Assembly (NCBI GenBank): GCA_002725995.1
Contig: PBRQ01000017.1
Coordinates: 1-39,694, forward strand
Direction: 5' to 3'
Length of the DNA stretch: 39,694 bases
Source: Gammaproteobacteria bacterium
GTDB taxonomy: Bacteria > Pseudomonadota > Gammaproteobacteria > Pseudomonadales > Azotimanducaceae
Made by a program: the position numbers and the translations under genes. Below are positions 7,255 to 15,635 of the stretch, one piece after another. The notes beneath the pieces were generated by a model, which searched no databases, was not told where the DNA came from, and saw only the letters and a list, made by a program, of their open reading frames with translations. Numbering within the stretch: the stretch's first letter is position 1; every line of letters starts with the position of its first letter.

Positions 7255-9648
7255 TTAGATATTAGCCGCCTGCTGAATCAACTGCCAGACTCGCTCCGGC
7301 TTGGCATTGGCGTGTTCCAGTTCAACACCCAGCGGCGCCAGCGCATCATTGACCGCACAGAATATTGCCGCTGGCGTAACATGGATGGCACCTTCTCCTG
7401 TCCCCTTGACGCCAAGCGCCGTTAGCGGGGAGGGCGTTACAAAGGCATGTTTTTCTGTCATAGGTACTTCATAAATGGAGGGCATCAAATAATCCGCGAA
7501 AGTGACCGACTGAGGCTGGCCATATTCGTCATAAACGTATTCCTCAAACAGAGTGGCACCAATGCCCTGGGCTACTCCTCCCTGCACCTGTCCTTCGACC
7601 ATAGCAGGGTTAAGACGGGTCCCACAATCATCCGCGATCACATACCTTTCGATGCTGGTCTGGCCGGTAGCACGGTCTACCTCGACCAGAGCCACATGGC
7701 ATGCATTTGCGTAGCTAAGATATGGAGAACCTTCAGTATCCACTGGGCGATTAGCCCTCCAGGTGTAAGTTACCTGCGGATTTCCTTCTATCTCATCAGG
7801 CAGAAGGTCTGGCCTGAATGTCATGGTCGCAGCAATCTGGCCAAGGGGTAAGGTGGGCCCCTGACCACCCTTTAGTTGTACCGAACCATCGGCAATTTCC
7901 AGTTGATCAGCAGGGGTTTGCAGCAGGTTTGATGCAACACGGATCAACCTTGCAGCAAGTTTGTCCGCGGCACCGATAAGTGCAAAAGTAAGAACTACAG
8001 CCTGACGACTACCAGCTGGACCCATTGAAGGCGCCGGGTTGCGCGCATCTGACTGGCTAACTCTCACCGATTCCATGGTTACACCAAAATAGTCTGCAAT
8101 TATCTGGGTGGCAAAAGTAGGCTGGCCCTGGCCTTCAAGCGCATAGAAAAGCTCAACATCAAAAGTTCCCTCGGCGCTGATGCTGATTGCAGCAGATTCA
8201 GGGTTAATCGCTCCCATACCACCAAGCCAGTCTCGAAAAGGACCTGTCATGGCCCACACTCCGCCTGGCTCAATACCAAAAACAACACTTAGCCCAACCA
8301 GCCTGCCTTCATCTCGTCGCCGCTGCTGCTCTGCTTTCAGCCCTTCATAGTTTGCCTTTTCCAGTGCCAGTTGAAGCACGGCAGGATAATCGCCACTGTC
8401 ATATTCTGTTCCAGTCGGGGTCTTGTATGGAAATTCATCGGGTTGAATAAAATTGTGCTGACGAATTTCTGCGGCATCCATCCCAAGTGCTACCGCAGCC
8501 TTATCCATCAAGCGCTCAATAACAAGCGTGTGAGGAGGAACACCATAACCACGATAGGCCCCCTCTGGTGTTTTGTTAGTTACTACTGCAGCCATATCAT
8601 ATTCAAAATGCTGCACCTTGTAAGGGCCGGTCAACATGACGAGCGGCTTCCAGCACATGCTCGGTGCCGAATTTTCACATGAAGAGCCAACATCGTTCAG
8701 CAATCGCACCTTCATCACAGTGCACCGGCCATCTGATGTGAACCCGAATTCCGCCTCGTAACGTCGATCCCAGGCGTGGGTACTGCTGGCTAGAAGGTGC
8801 TCCATTCGATCTTCGATGTACTTGACGTGCCGGCCGTCACAAAGTCTCGATAACAGTGCCGCTGTGATCTCATACTTGAGCAGGGCTCCCATTTTTGTAC
8901 CAAAACTGCCGCCGTGAGGCTGGGCAGTGATCTGATCACGCCCGGGAGGGTTTACAAAGGAGCCCCTGATGGAGCCACCCGGGGACTGGGTATTGGTCCA
9001 GCAGGTCAGTTCATCAGCAACACTGTCCCACCTTGCTATCACACCGACGGTCTCAAGGGGATTGCCACTGACCCTGGGGAAACGATAGTTTTCCCGAACC
9101 ACTAGATCAGCCTCTTTCATTGCCCTGTCTGGCTCACCATAAGTATAGTTGCGTTCAAACAGGACATTACTTTCCTGATTCTCGTAAACAAGGGCTGATT
9201 CTGGCAAAGCCGCCTGTTCCGGGTCAACCACAGCATCAAGAATTTCATACTCAACCTGAATAAGTTCCGCTGCGTCTTCCGCTATATACCTGCTGGTAGC
9301 CGCAACGGCAGCTACGGCCTCACCGGCGTAACGAACCTTGTCTGCCGCCATTGCATAGCCGGACCATCCGGAGGCGATCCCGGGCATGGTATTCAGAGGA
9401 CGAGTTTCCTCCTTGAGTTCAGCGCCCGTCAGCACACACTCGACACCGGGTAAGGCACTGGCTGCACTGACATCAAAAGAAATGATTTTGGCATGAGCAT
9501 GGGGGCTGCGCAGAAAGGCCACATGCAGCATCCCAGGAAATTCCAGGTCGTCAATATGGCGTGCGCGGCCAGTCAATAGAACGGGATCTTCAACTCGTTT
9601 GACGGATTGCCCCACGTACTTGGATTTAAAAGGTACTGGAATACTCAT
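7255..9648 (-). CDS. Xanthine-oxidase-family molybdopterin-binding large subunit (CoxL-like)
   Basis: This 797-residue subunit binds the molybdenum-cytosine-dinucleotide cofactor of a hydroxylase. It begins with YVGQSVKRVEDPVLLTGRARHIDD, standard for the aldehyde-oxidase/CoxL domain, has a QPHGGSFGTKMGAL segment and ends with KGTGEGAIHVTPAAI, which contains the catalytic glutamate. The active-site loop at residue 364 reads AYRGYGVP. It is neither the AYRCSFR loop of true form I CO dehydrogenase nor the AYRGAGR loop of form II, so CO oxidation is not expected and hydroxylation of an organic substrate is more likely. The ATG follows directly on the TAA of the coxS-like gene (TAAATG). Confidence 0.92.
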   Translation of the reverse strand: MSIPVPFKSKYVGQSVKRVEDPVLLTGRARHIDDLEFPGMLHVAFLRSPHAHAKIISFDVSAASALPGVECVLTGAELKEETRPLNTMPGIASGWSGYAMAADKVRYAGEAVAAVAATSRYIAEDAAELIQVEYEILDAVVDPEQAALPESALVYENQESNVLFERNYTYGEPDRAMKEADLVVRENYRFPRVSGNPLETVGVIARWDSVADELTCWTNTQSPGGSIRGSFVNPPGRDQITAQPHGGSFGTKMGALLKYEITAALLSRLCDGRHVKYIEDRMEHLLASSTHAWDRRYEAEFGFTSDGRCTVMKVRLLNDVGSSCENSAPSMCWKPLVMLTGPYKVQHFEYDMAAVVTNKTPEGAYRGYGVPPHTLVIERLMDKAAVALGMDAAEIRQHNFIQPDEFPYKTPTGTEYDSGDYPAVLQLALEKANYEGLKAEQQRRRDEGRLVGLSVVFGIEPGGVWAMTGPFRDWLGGMGAINPESAAISISAEGTFDVELFYALEGQGQPTFATQIIADYFGVTMESVRVSQSDARNPAPSMGPAGSRQAVVLTFALIGAADKLAARLIRVASNLLQTPADQLEIADGSVQLKGGQGPTLPLGQIAATMTFRPDLLPDEIEGNPQVTYTWRANRPVDTEGSPYLSYANACHVALVEVDRATGQTSIERYVIADDCGTRLNPAMVEGQVQGGVAQGIGATLFEEYVYDEYGQPQSVTFADYLMPSIYEVPMTEKHAFVTPSPLTALGVKGTGEGAIHVTPAAIFCAVNDALAPLGVELEHANAKPERVWQLIQQAANI

Positions 9649-10143
9649 TTACTTTTCCAGGAGCATATCAGCGGCAAGGCGTACAGATTGCAGAATCTGT
9701 TGATACCCCGTGCATCGGCACAGGTGTCCACCCAGGATTTCATATATCTGCTCGTCGGTAGGTTCAGGGCAACGCTCCAGCAGTTCCGAAACCGAAAGGA
9801 TAATTCCAGCCGTACAGAAACCACACTGCAGACCATGTTTCTCGCTGAATGCCTCCTGGATTTCATGAAGTTTGTTTCCATCCGCCATTGACTCAATTGT
9901 TTTGATCTCGTGACCATCTGCCTGAACCGCGAGCAACAGACATGCACGCATCGGTTCGCCATCAAAGAGAATCGTGCATGAACCACAAACGCCGTGCTCG
10001 CATCCAACCCGAACGCCTTGCGTGTGAAACTCTTGCCTGAGCATATCGGCCAACGTAGTACGGCCTTCGACTTCAAGACTTTCCTGCTTGCCATTGACCG
10101 TTACCGTTACTTGTCTGCTATCGAGATCTGATTGGACATTCAT
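9649..10143 (-). CDS. [2Fe-2S] small subunit of the molybdenum hydroxylase (CoxS-like)
   Basis: This 164-residue subunit carries two [2Fe-2S] clusters. The ferredoxin-type cluster is bound by GCEHGVCGSCTIL plus a later Cys in MRACLL. The second, four-helix cluster is bound by LQCGFCTAGI and LCRCTGYQQI. It moves electrons from the molybdenum centre of the CoxL-like subunit to the FAD of the CoxM-like subunit. The length is typical. The start codon overlaps the stop of the FAD-subunit gene by four bases (ATGA). Confidence 0.95.
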   Translation of the reverse strand: MNVQSDLDSRQVTVTVNGKQESLEVEGRTTLADMLRQEFHTQGVRVGCEHGVCGSCTILFDGEPMRACLLLAVQADGHEIKTIESMADGNKLHEIQEAFSEKHGLQCGFCTAGIILSVSELLERCPEPTDEQIYEILGGHLCRCTGYQQILQSVRLAADMLLEK

Positions 10144-11018
10144 GATGCGGCTCCCTGTTTAGCTCGCTCGATGGCCTCGAACAATGATCTTTGGGTTAGC
10201 TCGGCCGCCAGGGCACGACGATATTCGGCACTGGCGTGACTATCATCCATCGGCTTGACTGAAGAGGATACCAGTGAGGCCACTTCTTGAAACAGCTCGC
10301 TTGAAGTCCTTTGCCCCTTCAACAGGGATTCGGCATCGACCAACCTATGAGCCGCTTTACCAAGTCCAAAGCAGGCAATACGCACATGGTCTATTTCCTC
10401 ACCAGCAAAGGCAACAAGGGAGGCAACGCCTGCCAGAGCGAGATCGCCATGCCGGCGTGAAATCTCGACGACGCTCCAGCCACAACCAGGTAGCATGGCT
10501 GGGAAATTGACTTCGCTGACAAGTTCATCAGGTTCAAGAATGTTTCGGTAGTAGCCCCGGTAGAATTCAGCAACCGGTATAGTTCGCGTTCCCGCTTGAC
10601 TGCACGCCGTAAGCTCTGCACCTAAAGCAATTGCCACCGCTGGTAATTCTGCTGCAGGGTCACCATGACAGATACTGCCAACAACTGTCCCCCTGTTCTG
10701 TATCTGAGGATGAGACATACATTTCAGGGCAGAGGCGAGCACTGGTACCTGCTCAGCAACCAGATCATCATCGCCTAACCGGCGCTGCCGGGTTACAGAT
10801 CCTATGGCAACCGCGTCATCGGCGGCTCGAATATAGGTGAGCTCCGCAATCTCATTGATATCGACCAGTACTGAGGGGCGGGCAATACGCATACTCAACA
10901 TGGGCATCATGCTCTGGCCGCCAGCAAGAATCTTGGCTTCTGAGCCATACTCAGCGAGAAACGCGGTTGCTTCTTCGACTGTGGCTGGCTTTAGATATTT
11001 AAATGCAACTGGTTTCAT
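10140..11018 (-). CDS. FAD-binding medium subunit of the molybdenum hydroxylase (CoxM-like)
   Basis: This 292-residue protein has the PCMH-type FAD-binding domain (about residues 3-175) with the two diagnostic loops AKILAGGQSMMPMLSMRIARP and QIQNRGTVVGSICHGDPAAELPA. The C-terminal CO-dehydrogenase flavoprotein domain covers about residues 180-285. It is the electron exit of the hydroxylase. The transcription order M-S-L equals that of CO dehydrogenase operons, although coxD/E/F maturation genes are absent from the window. The ribosome-binding site is weak (GGTAGT); the gene starts 50 bases after the phosphatase gene. Confidence 0.93.
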   Translation of the reverse strand: MKPVAFKYLKPATVEEATAFLAEYGSEAKILAGGQSMMPMLSMRIARPSVLVDINEIAELTYIRAADDAVAIGSVTRQRRLGDDDLVAEQVPVLASALKCMSHPQIQNRGTVVGSICHGDPAAELPAVAIALGAELTACSQAGTRTIPVAEFYRGYYRNILEPDELVSEVNFPAMLPGCGWSVVEISRRHGDLALAGVASLVAFAGEEIDHVRIACFGLGKAAHRLVDAESLLKGQRTSSELFQEVASLVSSSVKPMDDSHASAEYRRALAAELTQRSLFEAIERAKQGAAS

Positions 11019-11068
11019 TACTACCCTGAATAACTCGCGCTAACGACATGATTACGTCGCCTTGAAAA

Positions 11069-11848
11069 TCATTCGGTATACTTTTGTCGTAACTTCTGTC
11101 GTGATTCATCAGTCAATCCCAGATACTGCTCAAAAAATAGATCATATGTCCCCGCCATTTCTGCGACCCTTGCCCGAAACGCATCTATGTACTCAGGATA
11201 AACCGTAAATACCTCAGACATATAGCCCGTATCCACCCCAAGGGGGTGCGTGCCAAGATATCTTTTCATTGCCATCTCAACATCACGATAGGCCCAGGCA
11301 GAAAGCATGAAATCGTCATTAATAATTTCATCTGGTACACCCAGGGCTGCGAGGATCAGTCCCGCTGCCATACCGGTACGATCCTTGCCGGTGTTACAAA
11401 TGACCAGTCCACCACCATCACTGTCTTCGAGATGCCTGAACATTGTCTGATAGGCCGAGATGCCTTCGTCGGGCATCTCGTTGTACCACTGCGTCATACG
11501 GGTTTTGATGTCCCCGGGCTCCGGTTTTCTACCTTTCAAACCAGTTAAGTAAGATCCCATGTTGCCACTTGAAATCTGTAGCTCATGAATGTCCGGCCGC
11601 TGCGCTACATCCGGGTTCAATGGTCGCTTCTCTCTCTCTTCAGGCATCCTAAAGTCAAAAATGTTGGTGATACTAAGCGCCTCAAATCGCTCAAAATCAG
11701 CGGGCTCATTGAGTTCGAAAATGCAGGAACGGTACAGCCGGTCAGCCCGGGTTCTGCGCCCCTCGGCAGCAGGGTAACCACCCATGTGGCGGAAGTTCAT
11801 ACATTCAGCGAAGGGCAAAAAGCGATCATTTTGATTGCTGGCGGACAT
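11069..11848 (-). CDS. Tyrosine-protein phosphatase-like protein (Y_phosphatase3 type)
   Basis: This 259-residue protein starts with NFRHMGGYPAAEGRRTRADRLYRS, the family's opening (usually FRDLGGY), and has the P-loop VICNTGKDRTGMAAGLIL at about residue 150. This holds the CX5R signature with Cys as nucleophile and Arg as phosphate binder. Family members dephosphorylate tyrosine or phosphoinositides. It is the first gene of the minus-strand run that leads into the molybdenum hydroxylase genes, but the functional link is unclear. There is no strong ribosome-binding site ahead of the ATG at 11848. The promoter should lie in 11849-12099. Confidence 0.85.
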   Translation of the reverse strand: MSASNQNDRFLPFAECMNFRHMGGYPAAEGRRTRADRLYRSCIFELNEPADFERFEALSITNIFDFRMPEEREKRPLNPDVAQRPDIHELQISSGNMGSYLTGLKGRKPEPGDIKTRMTQWYNEMPDEGISAYQTMFRHLEDSDGGGLVICNTGKDRTGMAAGLILAALGVPDEIINDDFMLSAWAYRDVEMAMKRYLGTHPLGVDTGYMSEVFTVYPEYIDAFRARVAEMAGTYDLFFEQYLGLTDESRQKLRQKYTE

Positions 11849-12099
11849 CTTTGTTGTTTGACCTGGAAAATATGTAATTGGATTCAGCGCCTCGATCAGC
11901 CAGTAACTGGCTTGTAACTACTGACTGCCTCGTCGCGGGTGGCGTGAGCAGATCTTGCAGTGGATAAATGGACTTCACCATGATCCGGGCGTGCTAAGAT
12001 GTTAGTAGAACACGTTGTACTAAACAAGTGTATCGCAGTTTTTGAGAAGAGCGACCCACACGGGAAAATAGACGATCGAGCAGATGGAGGCGGAGACCA
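11849..12099. promoter_or_regulatory. Divergent promoter region between the phosphatase and SnoaL-like genes
   Basis: These 251 bases separate two divergently transcribed genes and should carry both promoters. No gene remnant was recognised in it. The clearest element is the palindrome at 12003-12022. A second, imperfect inverted repeat (ACACgTTGT / ACAAGTGT, 12010-12031) overlaps it. Individual -35 and -10 boxes could not be assigned with confidence. Confidence 0.5.
12003..12022. promoter_or_regulatory. KstR/TetR-type operator palindrome
   Basis: The sequence TAGTAGAACACGTTGTACTA is a 20-base dyad with 16 symmetric positions. Its core at 12006-12019 fits the pattern T-N2-AAC-N2-GTT-N2-A described for the steroid-catabolism repressor KstR of actinobacteria and for related TetR proteins. 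It lies in the divergent promoter region, 78 bases before the SnoaL-like start codon. A second site with the same core is at 33790-33803 before the thiolase gene. The cognate regulator is not in the window. Confidence 0.5.
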
Positions 12100-12570
12100 T
12101 TGAACGAGCTAGGAAAAGACTATATTGAAATCATAGAAACCAAATATCGATATGCCTACGGTTTAGACTGTAAGGATTGGGATCTATACAGGTCAATTTT
12201 TCTCGATAAAATCACCATGGACTTCTCCAGCTACAGCAGCGTCCCCGGTACAACCCAATCGGCTGATGACTGGGTCGCCGGATGTAAAATGCTGTTCGAG
12301 GGTCTCGATGCCACGCAACATCAGATGAGTAACCCATTGGTGGAAATCAAGGGTGACCAGGCACGGTTGCGCATGTATATCCAGGCGGAACATTTTCTAC
12401 TGACTTCGACGGGAAGCGATTCATTTGCCCTTGGTGGTTACTATGATGATCAACTGGTTCGGACTGATGATGGCTGGAAGCTAGCAGCAGTCACCATCAA
12501 CGTGATGTGGAACAGGGGCAATCGCCATATCATGCAACTGGCGATAGAGAAAACCAGTAGCAAGACCTGA
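12100..12570 (+). CDS. SnoaL-like/NTF2-fold protein
   Basis: This 156-residue protein has the cone-shaped NTF2-like fold of the SnoaL_4 type: an N-terminal helix with IIETKYRYAYGLDCKDWDLYRSIF, then a MDFSSYSS strand, ATQHQMSNPLVEIKGDQARLRMYIQAEHF and a final FALGGYYDDQLVRTDDGWKLAAVTINVMWNRGN. Proteins of this kind act as small hydratases, isomerases (ketosteroid isomerase fold) or ring-hydroxylase subunits. The start is TTG at 12100; GGAGG (12086-12090) and GGAG (12092-12095) precede it and no in-frame ATG exists nearby. It is transcribed away from the molybdenum hydroxylase run and shares its control region. Confidence 0.82.
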   Translation: MNELGKDYIEIIETKYRYAYGLDCKDWDLYRSIFLDKITMDFSSYSSVPGTTQSADDWVAGCKMLFEGLDATQHQMSNPLVEIKGDQARLRMYIQAEHFLLTSTGSDSFALGGYYDDQLVRTDDGWKLAAVTINVMWNRGNRHIMQLAIEKTSSKT

Positions 12571-12821
12571 TCCCTCATAGATTTGGATCAGAACCCAACT
12601 GCTGACTGTGGGTCGGTAAACCCTTGGTTATCAAAGTGGACATCAGGACTAATAAGGCCGACATCATCAAACAGGCATCGAACTGTATCCAGTCGATAAT
12701 AGCATCGATTCAGCTCACTGGGTCTCAGGCTGGATTGTGCCGCTACCTAAAATATGTTCTATTTCAACAGCCTTACCCTTTCCATCACCCTGACCTGAGA
12801 CAACAACAAGAGGAATTTTCA
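12571..12821. other. Spacer before LLM copy 2, nothing recognised
   Basis: No coding remnant, operator or clear terminator was identified. A weak inverted repeat (AACCCA... TGGGT) at about 12593-12622 could form a hairpin after the SnoaL-like gene, but it has no T-run. The region presumably contains the promoter of the LLM gene. Confidence 0.3.
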
Positions 12822-13667
12822 ATGCGTATAGGTATATCCAATTTTCCAACAGACTATTCAATAGCACCAACATCGCTTGGAAAGGCCCTTGAAGAACGAG
12901 GGTTTGAGTCCCTTTGGGTGGTCGAACACACGCATATTCCAGCGTCACGGAGAACACCTTACCCATTGGCAGACGAGTTGCCGAGCATCTATTGGGAGGC
13001 TCATGAACCCCTCACCTTTCTTGCTCAGGTTGCTGCTGTCACCGAGAATCTGCGAATCGGCACGGGCGTCTGTCTCGTTCCGGAACATCACCCAATAGCA
13101 CTGGCAAAACGTGTGGCCACACTGGATTCACTTTCAGGTGGGCGTTTTTTGTTCGGCATCGGCGCGGGCTGGAATGCCGAGGAAATGGAAAATCATGGCG
13201 TCGAGTTCAAAGATCGATGGAAAGTTCTGAGGGAACACGTACTGGCTATGAAAGCATGCTGGACTGAAAAGGATGCAGAGTTTCACGGCAAATTTGTTGA
13301 CTTTGACCCCGTCTGGGTCGAGCCGAAGCCGATATCAAAACCACACCCGCCGATTTTCATCGGTGCAACCTCCACCTGGGCAATGGATCGCATTGCGGAA
13401 TACGCAGAAGGCTGGTTGCCAGTGCAGGTCCCGGAATTTGATGAACGGCTGAAATTACTCACAGAGTGCTGCGAAAAGCGCGGCCGCTCAATTGACGATA
13501 TCGACATTTCGGTATTCACGATGATCGAATCACAGGAAGATATGGCAGAACTGGCTGCAAAAGGTGTCAACCGGATCATCCTTGGCCTGCCCACCAGCGA
13601 TGAAACTGAAAGCCTTAAGGTCATGGACTCTTATGCCAAGGTTGTCGAATGGGCGGGAGAAATCTGA
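12822..13667 (+). CDS. LLM-class flavin-dependent oxidoreductase (copy 2)
   Basis: This 281-residue TIM-barrel protein opens MRIGISNFPTDYSIAPTSLG and contains ERGFESLWVVEHTHIP, the LRIGTGVCLVPEHHPIALAKRVATLD block, GRFLFGIGAGWNAEEME and PKPISKPHPPIFIGA, all typical of F420/FMN-dependent LLM enzymes. The frame is open upstream to 12624, but those 66 codons have no family similarity. The ATG at 12822 is chosen because AGAGGA lies 8 bases upstream. The 251 bases between it and the SnoaL-like gene hold no recognisable gene. Confidence 0.92.
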   Translation: MRIGISNFPTDYSIAPTSLGKALEERGFESLWVVEHTHIPASRRTPYPLADELPSIYWEAHEPLTFLAQVAAVTENLRIGTGVCLVPEHHPIALAKRVATLDSLSGGRFLFGIGAGWNAEEMENHGVEFKDRWKVLREHVLAMKACWTEKDAEFHGKFVDFDPVWVEPKPISKPHPPIFIGATSTWAMDRIAEYAEGWLPVQVPEFDERLKLLTECCEKRGRSIDDIDISVFTMIESQEDMAELAAKGVNRIILGLPTSDETESLKVMDSYAKVVEWAGEI

Positions 13668-13796
13668 CCTTTCAAATCAGTGCACGCGCTATTGACCTAT
13701 GCTGCGACAGTTATGCAGCCGCATCTTTGGCGGGAAAGGCGGTAGGGGGTATAGGGCCGGTAATCGCAGCCATCATTATCGGTCTCGCCGGTATTA
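13668..13796. other. Spacer with a possible membrane-transporter scrap
   Basis: Downstream of LLM copy 2, the plus-strand frame covering 13690-13790 reads AASLAGKAVGGIGPVIAAIII followed by GLAGITPR. This resembles a late membrane helix of an MFS transporter of the GPH group. The frame has no proper start and ends at 13861, and it overlaps the minus-strand remnant described next, so it may be chance. Nothing else was recognised here. Confidence 0.2.
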
Positions 13797-14195
13797 CACC
13801 GAGAACCACCCCATTCACCAACAGAAGAAAACACCAAGCACTCGCATCCACCGGGCATTAAAACTCGTTTGTTGCCAGACCATTGGATCAGAACCTTGAG
13901 TTGCACTAATCGTAGCGTATACGTTTACCAGAATTCCCAGACAGCCCGCACAGGCTAAGCCCCACCACAGGTGGGTGCCAACTCGATCGATTATCATCTG
14001 ACACTACGGCTCACGGTTAACAACCGGTACCAAATCGCTGACCGCCCTGGTTGCAGCCGTGAGCAAGTAAACGTAAGCGGATGGTGAATAGGCAACTAGC
14101 AAAATATGAATGACGGTCAGTCTAAAATCACCCGGCGTAGATCTCTCTCCGCCATCGAACATGAACGTATCACCGCAGCACTGATTCCTATCCAC
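13797..14195 (-). pseudogene. Decayed N-terminus of a multi-pass membrane protein
   Basis: One minus-strand frame reads as a coherent membrane protein if three in-frame stops are ignored. It contains GDFRLTVIHILLVAYSPSAY as helix 1, a TRAVSDLVPVV loop, then a TAG at 14004-14006. HLWWGLACAGCLGILVNVYA forms helix 2, followed by GSDPMVWQQTSFNARWMRVLG. A third helix VFFCW is then cut by TGA (13815-13817), with MGWFSV and a TAA (13794-13796) after it. The pattern of a helix pair around a DPxxW loop and an RVLG-xxxxWW-xGWF helix looks like the input domain of a bacterial sensor protein, but I cannot name the family. No kinase or other output domain remains. Confidence 0.45.
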
Positions 14196-14347
14196 ATGGA
14201 ATTTCCGGGTAGCGCACCATATAGACGCGGCGTCCAGGGCGTCACGTATGATCTAGACCGGGTTATGTCTCCGTTCACCATTTCGCGCCAAGTCCTTTGT
14301 TTTCAACCTCCGTAGCTGCCAAATTGCTGCGTCCCACAATACCTACG
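14196..14347. other. Spacer downstream of the MaoC-like gene, nothing recognised
   Basis: These 152 bases lie between the membrane-protein remnant and the end of the MaoC-like gene. Short frames exist on both strands, but none shows a domain, a start with ribosome-binding site or a membrane segment. No T-tailed hairpin was found. Confidence 0.3.
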
Positions 14348-15550
14348 TTAGGCACCAGCCTTTGACGGAAGTTGCACGGTCATTTGTCCATCTGTTGTGC
14401 GCTGATCTCGCGGATGACTCTGGGTCCATATCCTCAGATCAACGATATTCTCACCATCAACGACTCGCTTGCCCGTAACTTCGCCATGCAGGCGACAGGC
14501 ATCACCCTGCCAATGAAAACCGCGAAACTGAATATTCATGCTGCGAATAATGCCGTGATCACCTATCCAGTTATTTGCCATCTGCGTCAGCCAGTTGAGC
14601 CGTTCGTGACCCGCCTCGTACGCGCCTGGCATTCCCAGATAGGTTTCACAGCGCTCATTGGTCCAGTGAATGGCTACGGGTGGCTCGGGTACATTCTCTT
14701 CATTTCGAATCGGCAACCTCGGCGACCGCTCCCAAAGTTTCAGTGCCAATTCGTGACCAACGAACCAGCCCATGGCACCAAAGGCCATCTCGAAAGCTAT
14801 TTTGCTGGTCAGTGTGACCGGACCCTTGATGATGTGCGGAACCTGAGCACCCACCTCCACATCTTCGAAGTAAAGCGGTTCAGAACCCTGCACATTGGTC
14901 ATATTCTGTTCATGGTATTCAGCCCAAACGGCATCCAGTTCTTCATCGGCCCAGGTATGCCGCTTGATATCGGCATATTTTTTGGACTCCTTGGCTTTGC
15001 CCCGCGAGAAACGGTGCCAGGATGTGCGGTAAGCACCAATGTATTCATCTTCCATCGTCGTTATTCTGGTTTCGTAGTCCTGTACCGCCGCCATACCACC
15101 GGCAAATTTACTATCCCTGATAATATTGGCATCCTTCAAATAGGTGACACACTTGACGACCTCATCAGCAAACATCGGCCGCTTCCAGTCATATTCAACA
15201 CCACGCCAGATAGTGTGACACCCAGGAAACCCGTCTGATGCGCCATTGGTCGTTTCCGCGTAACAATTCGCTGCTGGTGGAGCGATGATGCGTCCCCAGG
15301 GTGACTTAGCTGCATAGCCCGGATTGTGGTACAGGGGATTCATATCCGCAAAACCACGACAAAACCGCCCGACCGTTTCAGCGCTCATCGCAAAGAATGC
15401 ACTCTCGGGCTGTTTCTTTGGCTTCTTCTTACCATCGGCAATACTCATCATGCTGCCGCGGGTGGTACGCGGGACGCCCTTTCGCTCCAGCAATACTTCT
15501 AAGCTCCGATCGGTTACTTCACCCCAGATTTCTCCCTCTTCTAACGCCAT
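14348..15550 (-). CDS. MaoC-type double hot-dog acyl dehydratase
   Basis: This 400-residue protein has an N-terminal FAS1-dehydratase-like hot-dog half (about residues 55-185, with FCRGFADMNPLYHNPGYAAKSPWGRIIAPP) and a C-terminal MaoC-like half that starts PLYFEDVEVGAQVPHIIKGPVT and ends near residue 395. Such fused proteins hydrate 2-enoyl-CoAs, often bulky or branched ones that ordinary crotonases handle poorly. The phrase HNPGYA in the first half corresponds to the hydratase motif. The ribosome-binding site AAGGA precedes the ATG. It follows the enoyl-CoA hydratase gene on the same strand after 166 bases, which contain a possible CaiB stump. Confidence 0.88.
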   Translation of the reverse strand: MALEEGEIWGEVTDRSLEVLLERKGVPRTTRGSMMSIADGKKKPKKQPESAFFAMSAETVGRFCRGFADMNPLYHNPGYAAKSPWGRIIAPPAANCYAETTNGASDGFPGCHTIWRGVEYDWKRPMFADEVVKCVTYLKDANIIRDSKFAGGMAAVQDYETRITTMEDEYIGAYRTSWHRFSRGKAKESKKYADIKRHTWADEELDAVWAEYHEQNMTNVQGSEPLYFEDVEVGAQVPHIIKGPVTLTSKIAFEMAFGAMGWFVGHELALKLWERSPRLPIRNEENVPEPPVAIHWTNERCETYLGMPGAYEAGHERLNWLTQMANNWIGDHGIIRSMNIQFRGFHWQGDACRLHGEVTGKRVVDGENIVDLRIWTQSHPRDQRTTDGQMTVQLPSKAGA

Positions 15551-15635
15551 AACTGTTTTCCTTAGTATTGATCAAATATGCTGCCAAGGTCTGATAAGAC
15601 TGATCGACGATGACTATTGTATCTTGAACTTCCTG

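Noticed and set aside
7255-11018. Aerobic CO dehydrogenase (coxMSL)
   Set aside because: The order and subunits fit, but the large-subunit loop is AYRGYGVP. It lacks the AYRCSFR loop of form I and the AYRGAGR loop of form II, so a CO-oxidising function is not supported.
12624-12821. 66-codon N-terminal extension of LLM copy 2
   Set aside because: It has no family similarity, and a ribosome-binding site stands before the ATG at 12822, which starts the conserved fold.
13855-13870. Third KstR-like core (AAAACTCGTTTGT)
   Set aside because: One of the outer fixed bases is wrong, and the place is inside the remnant region far from any start codon.
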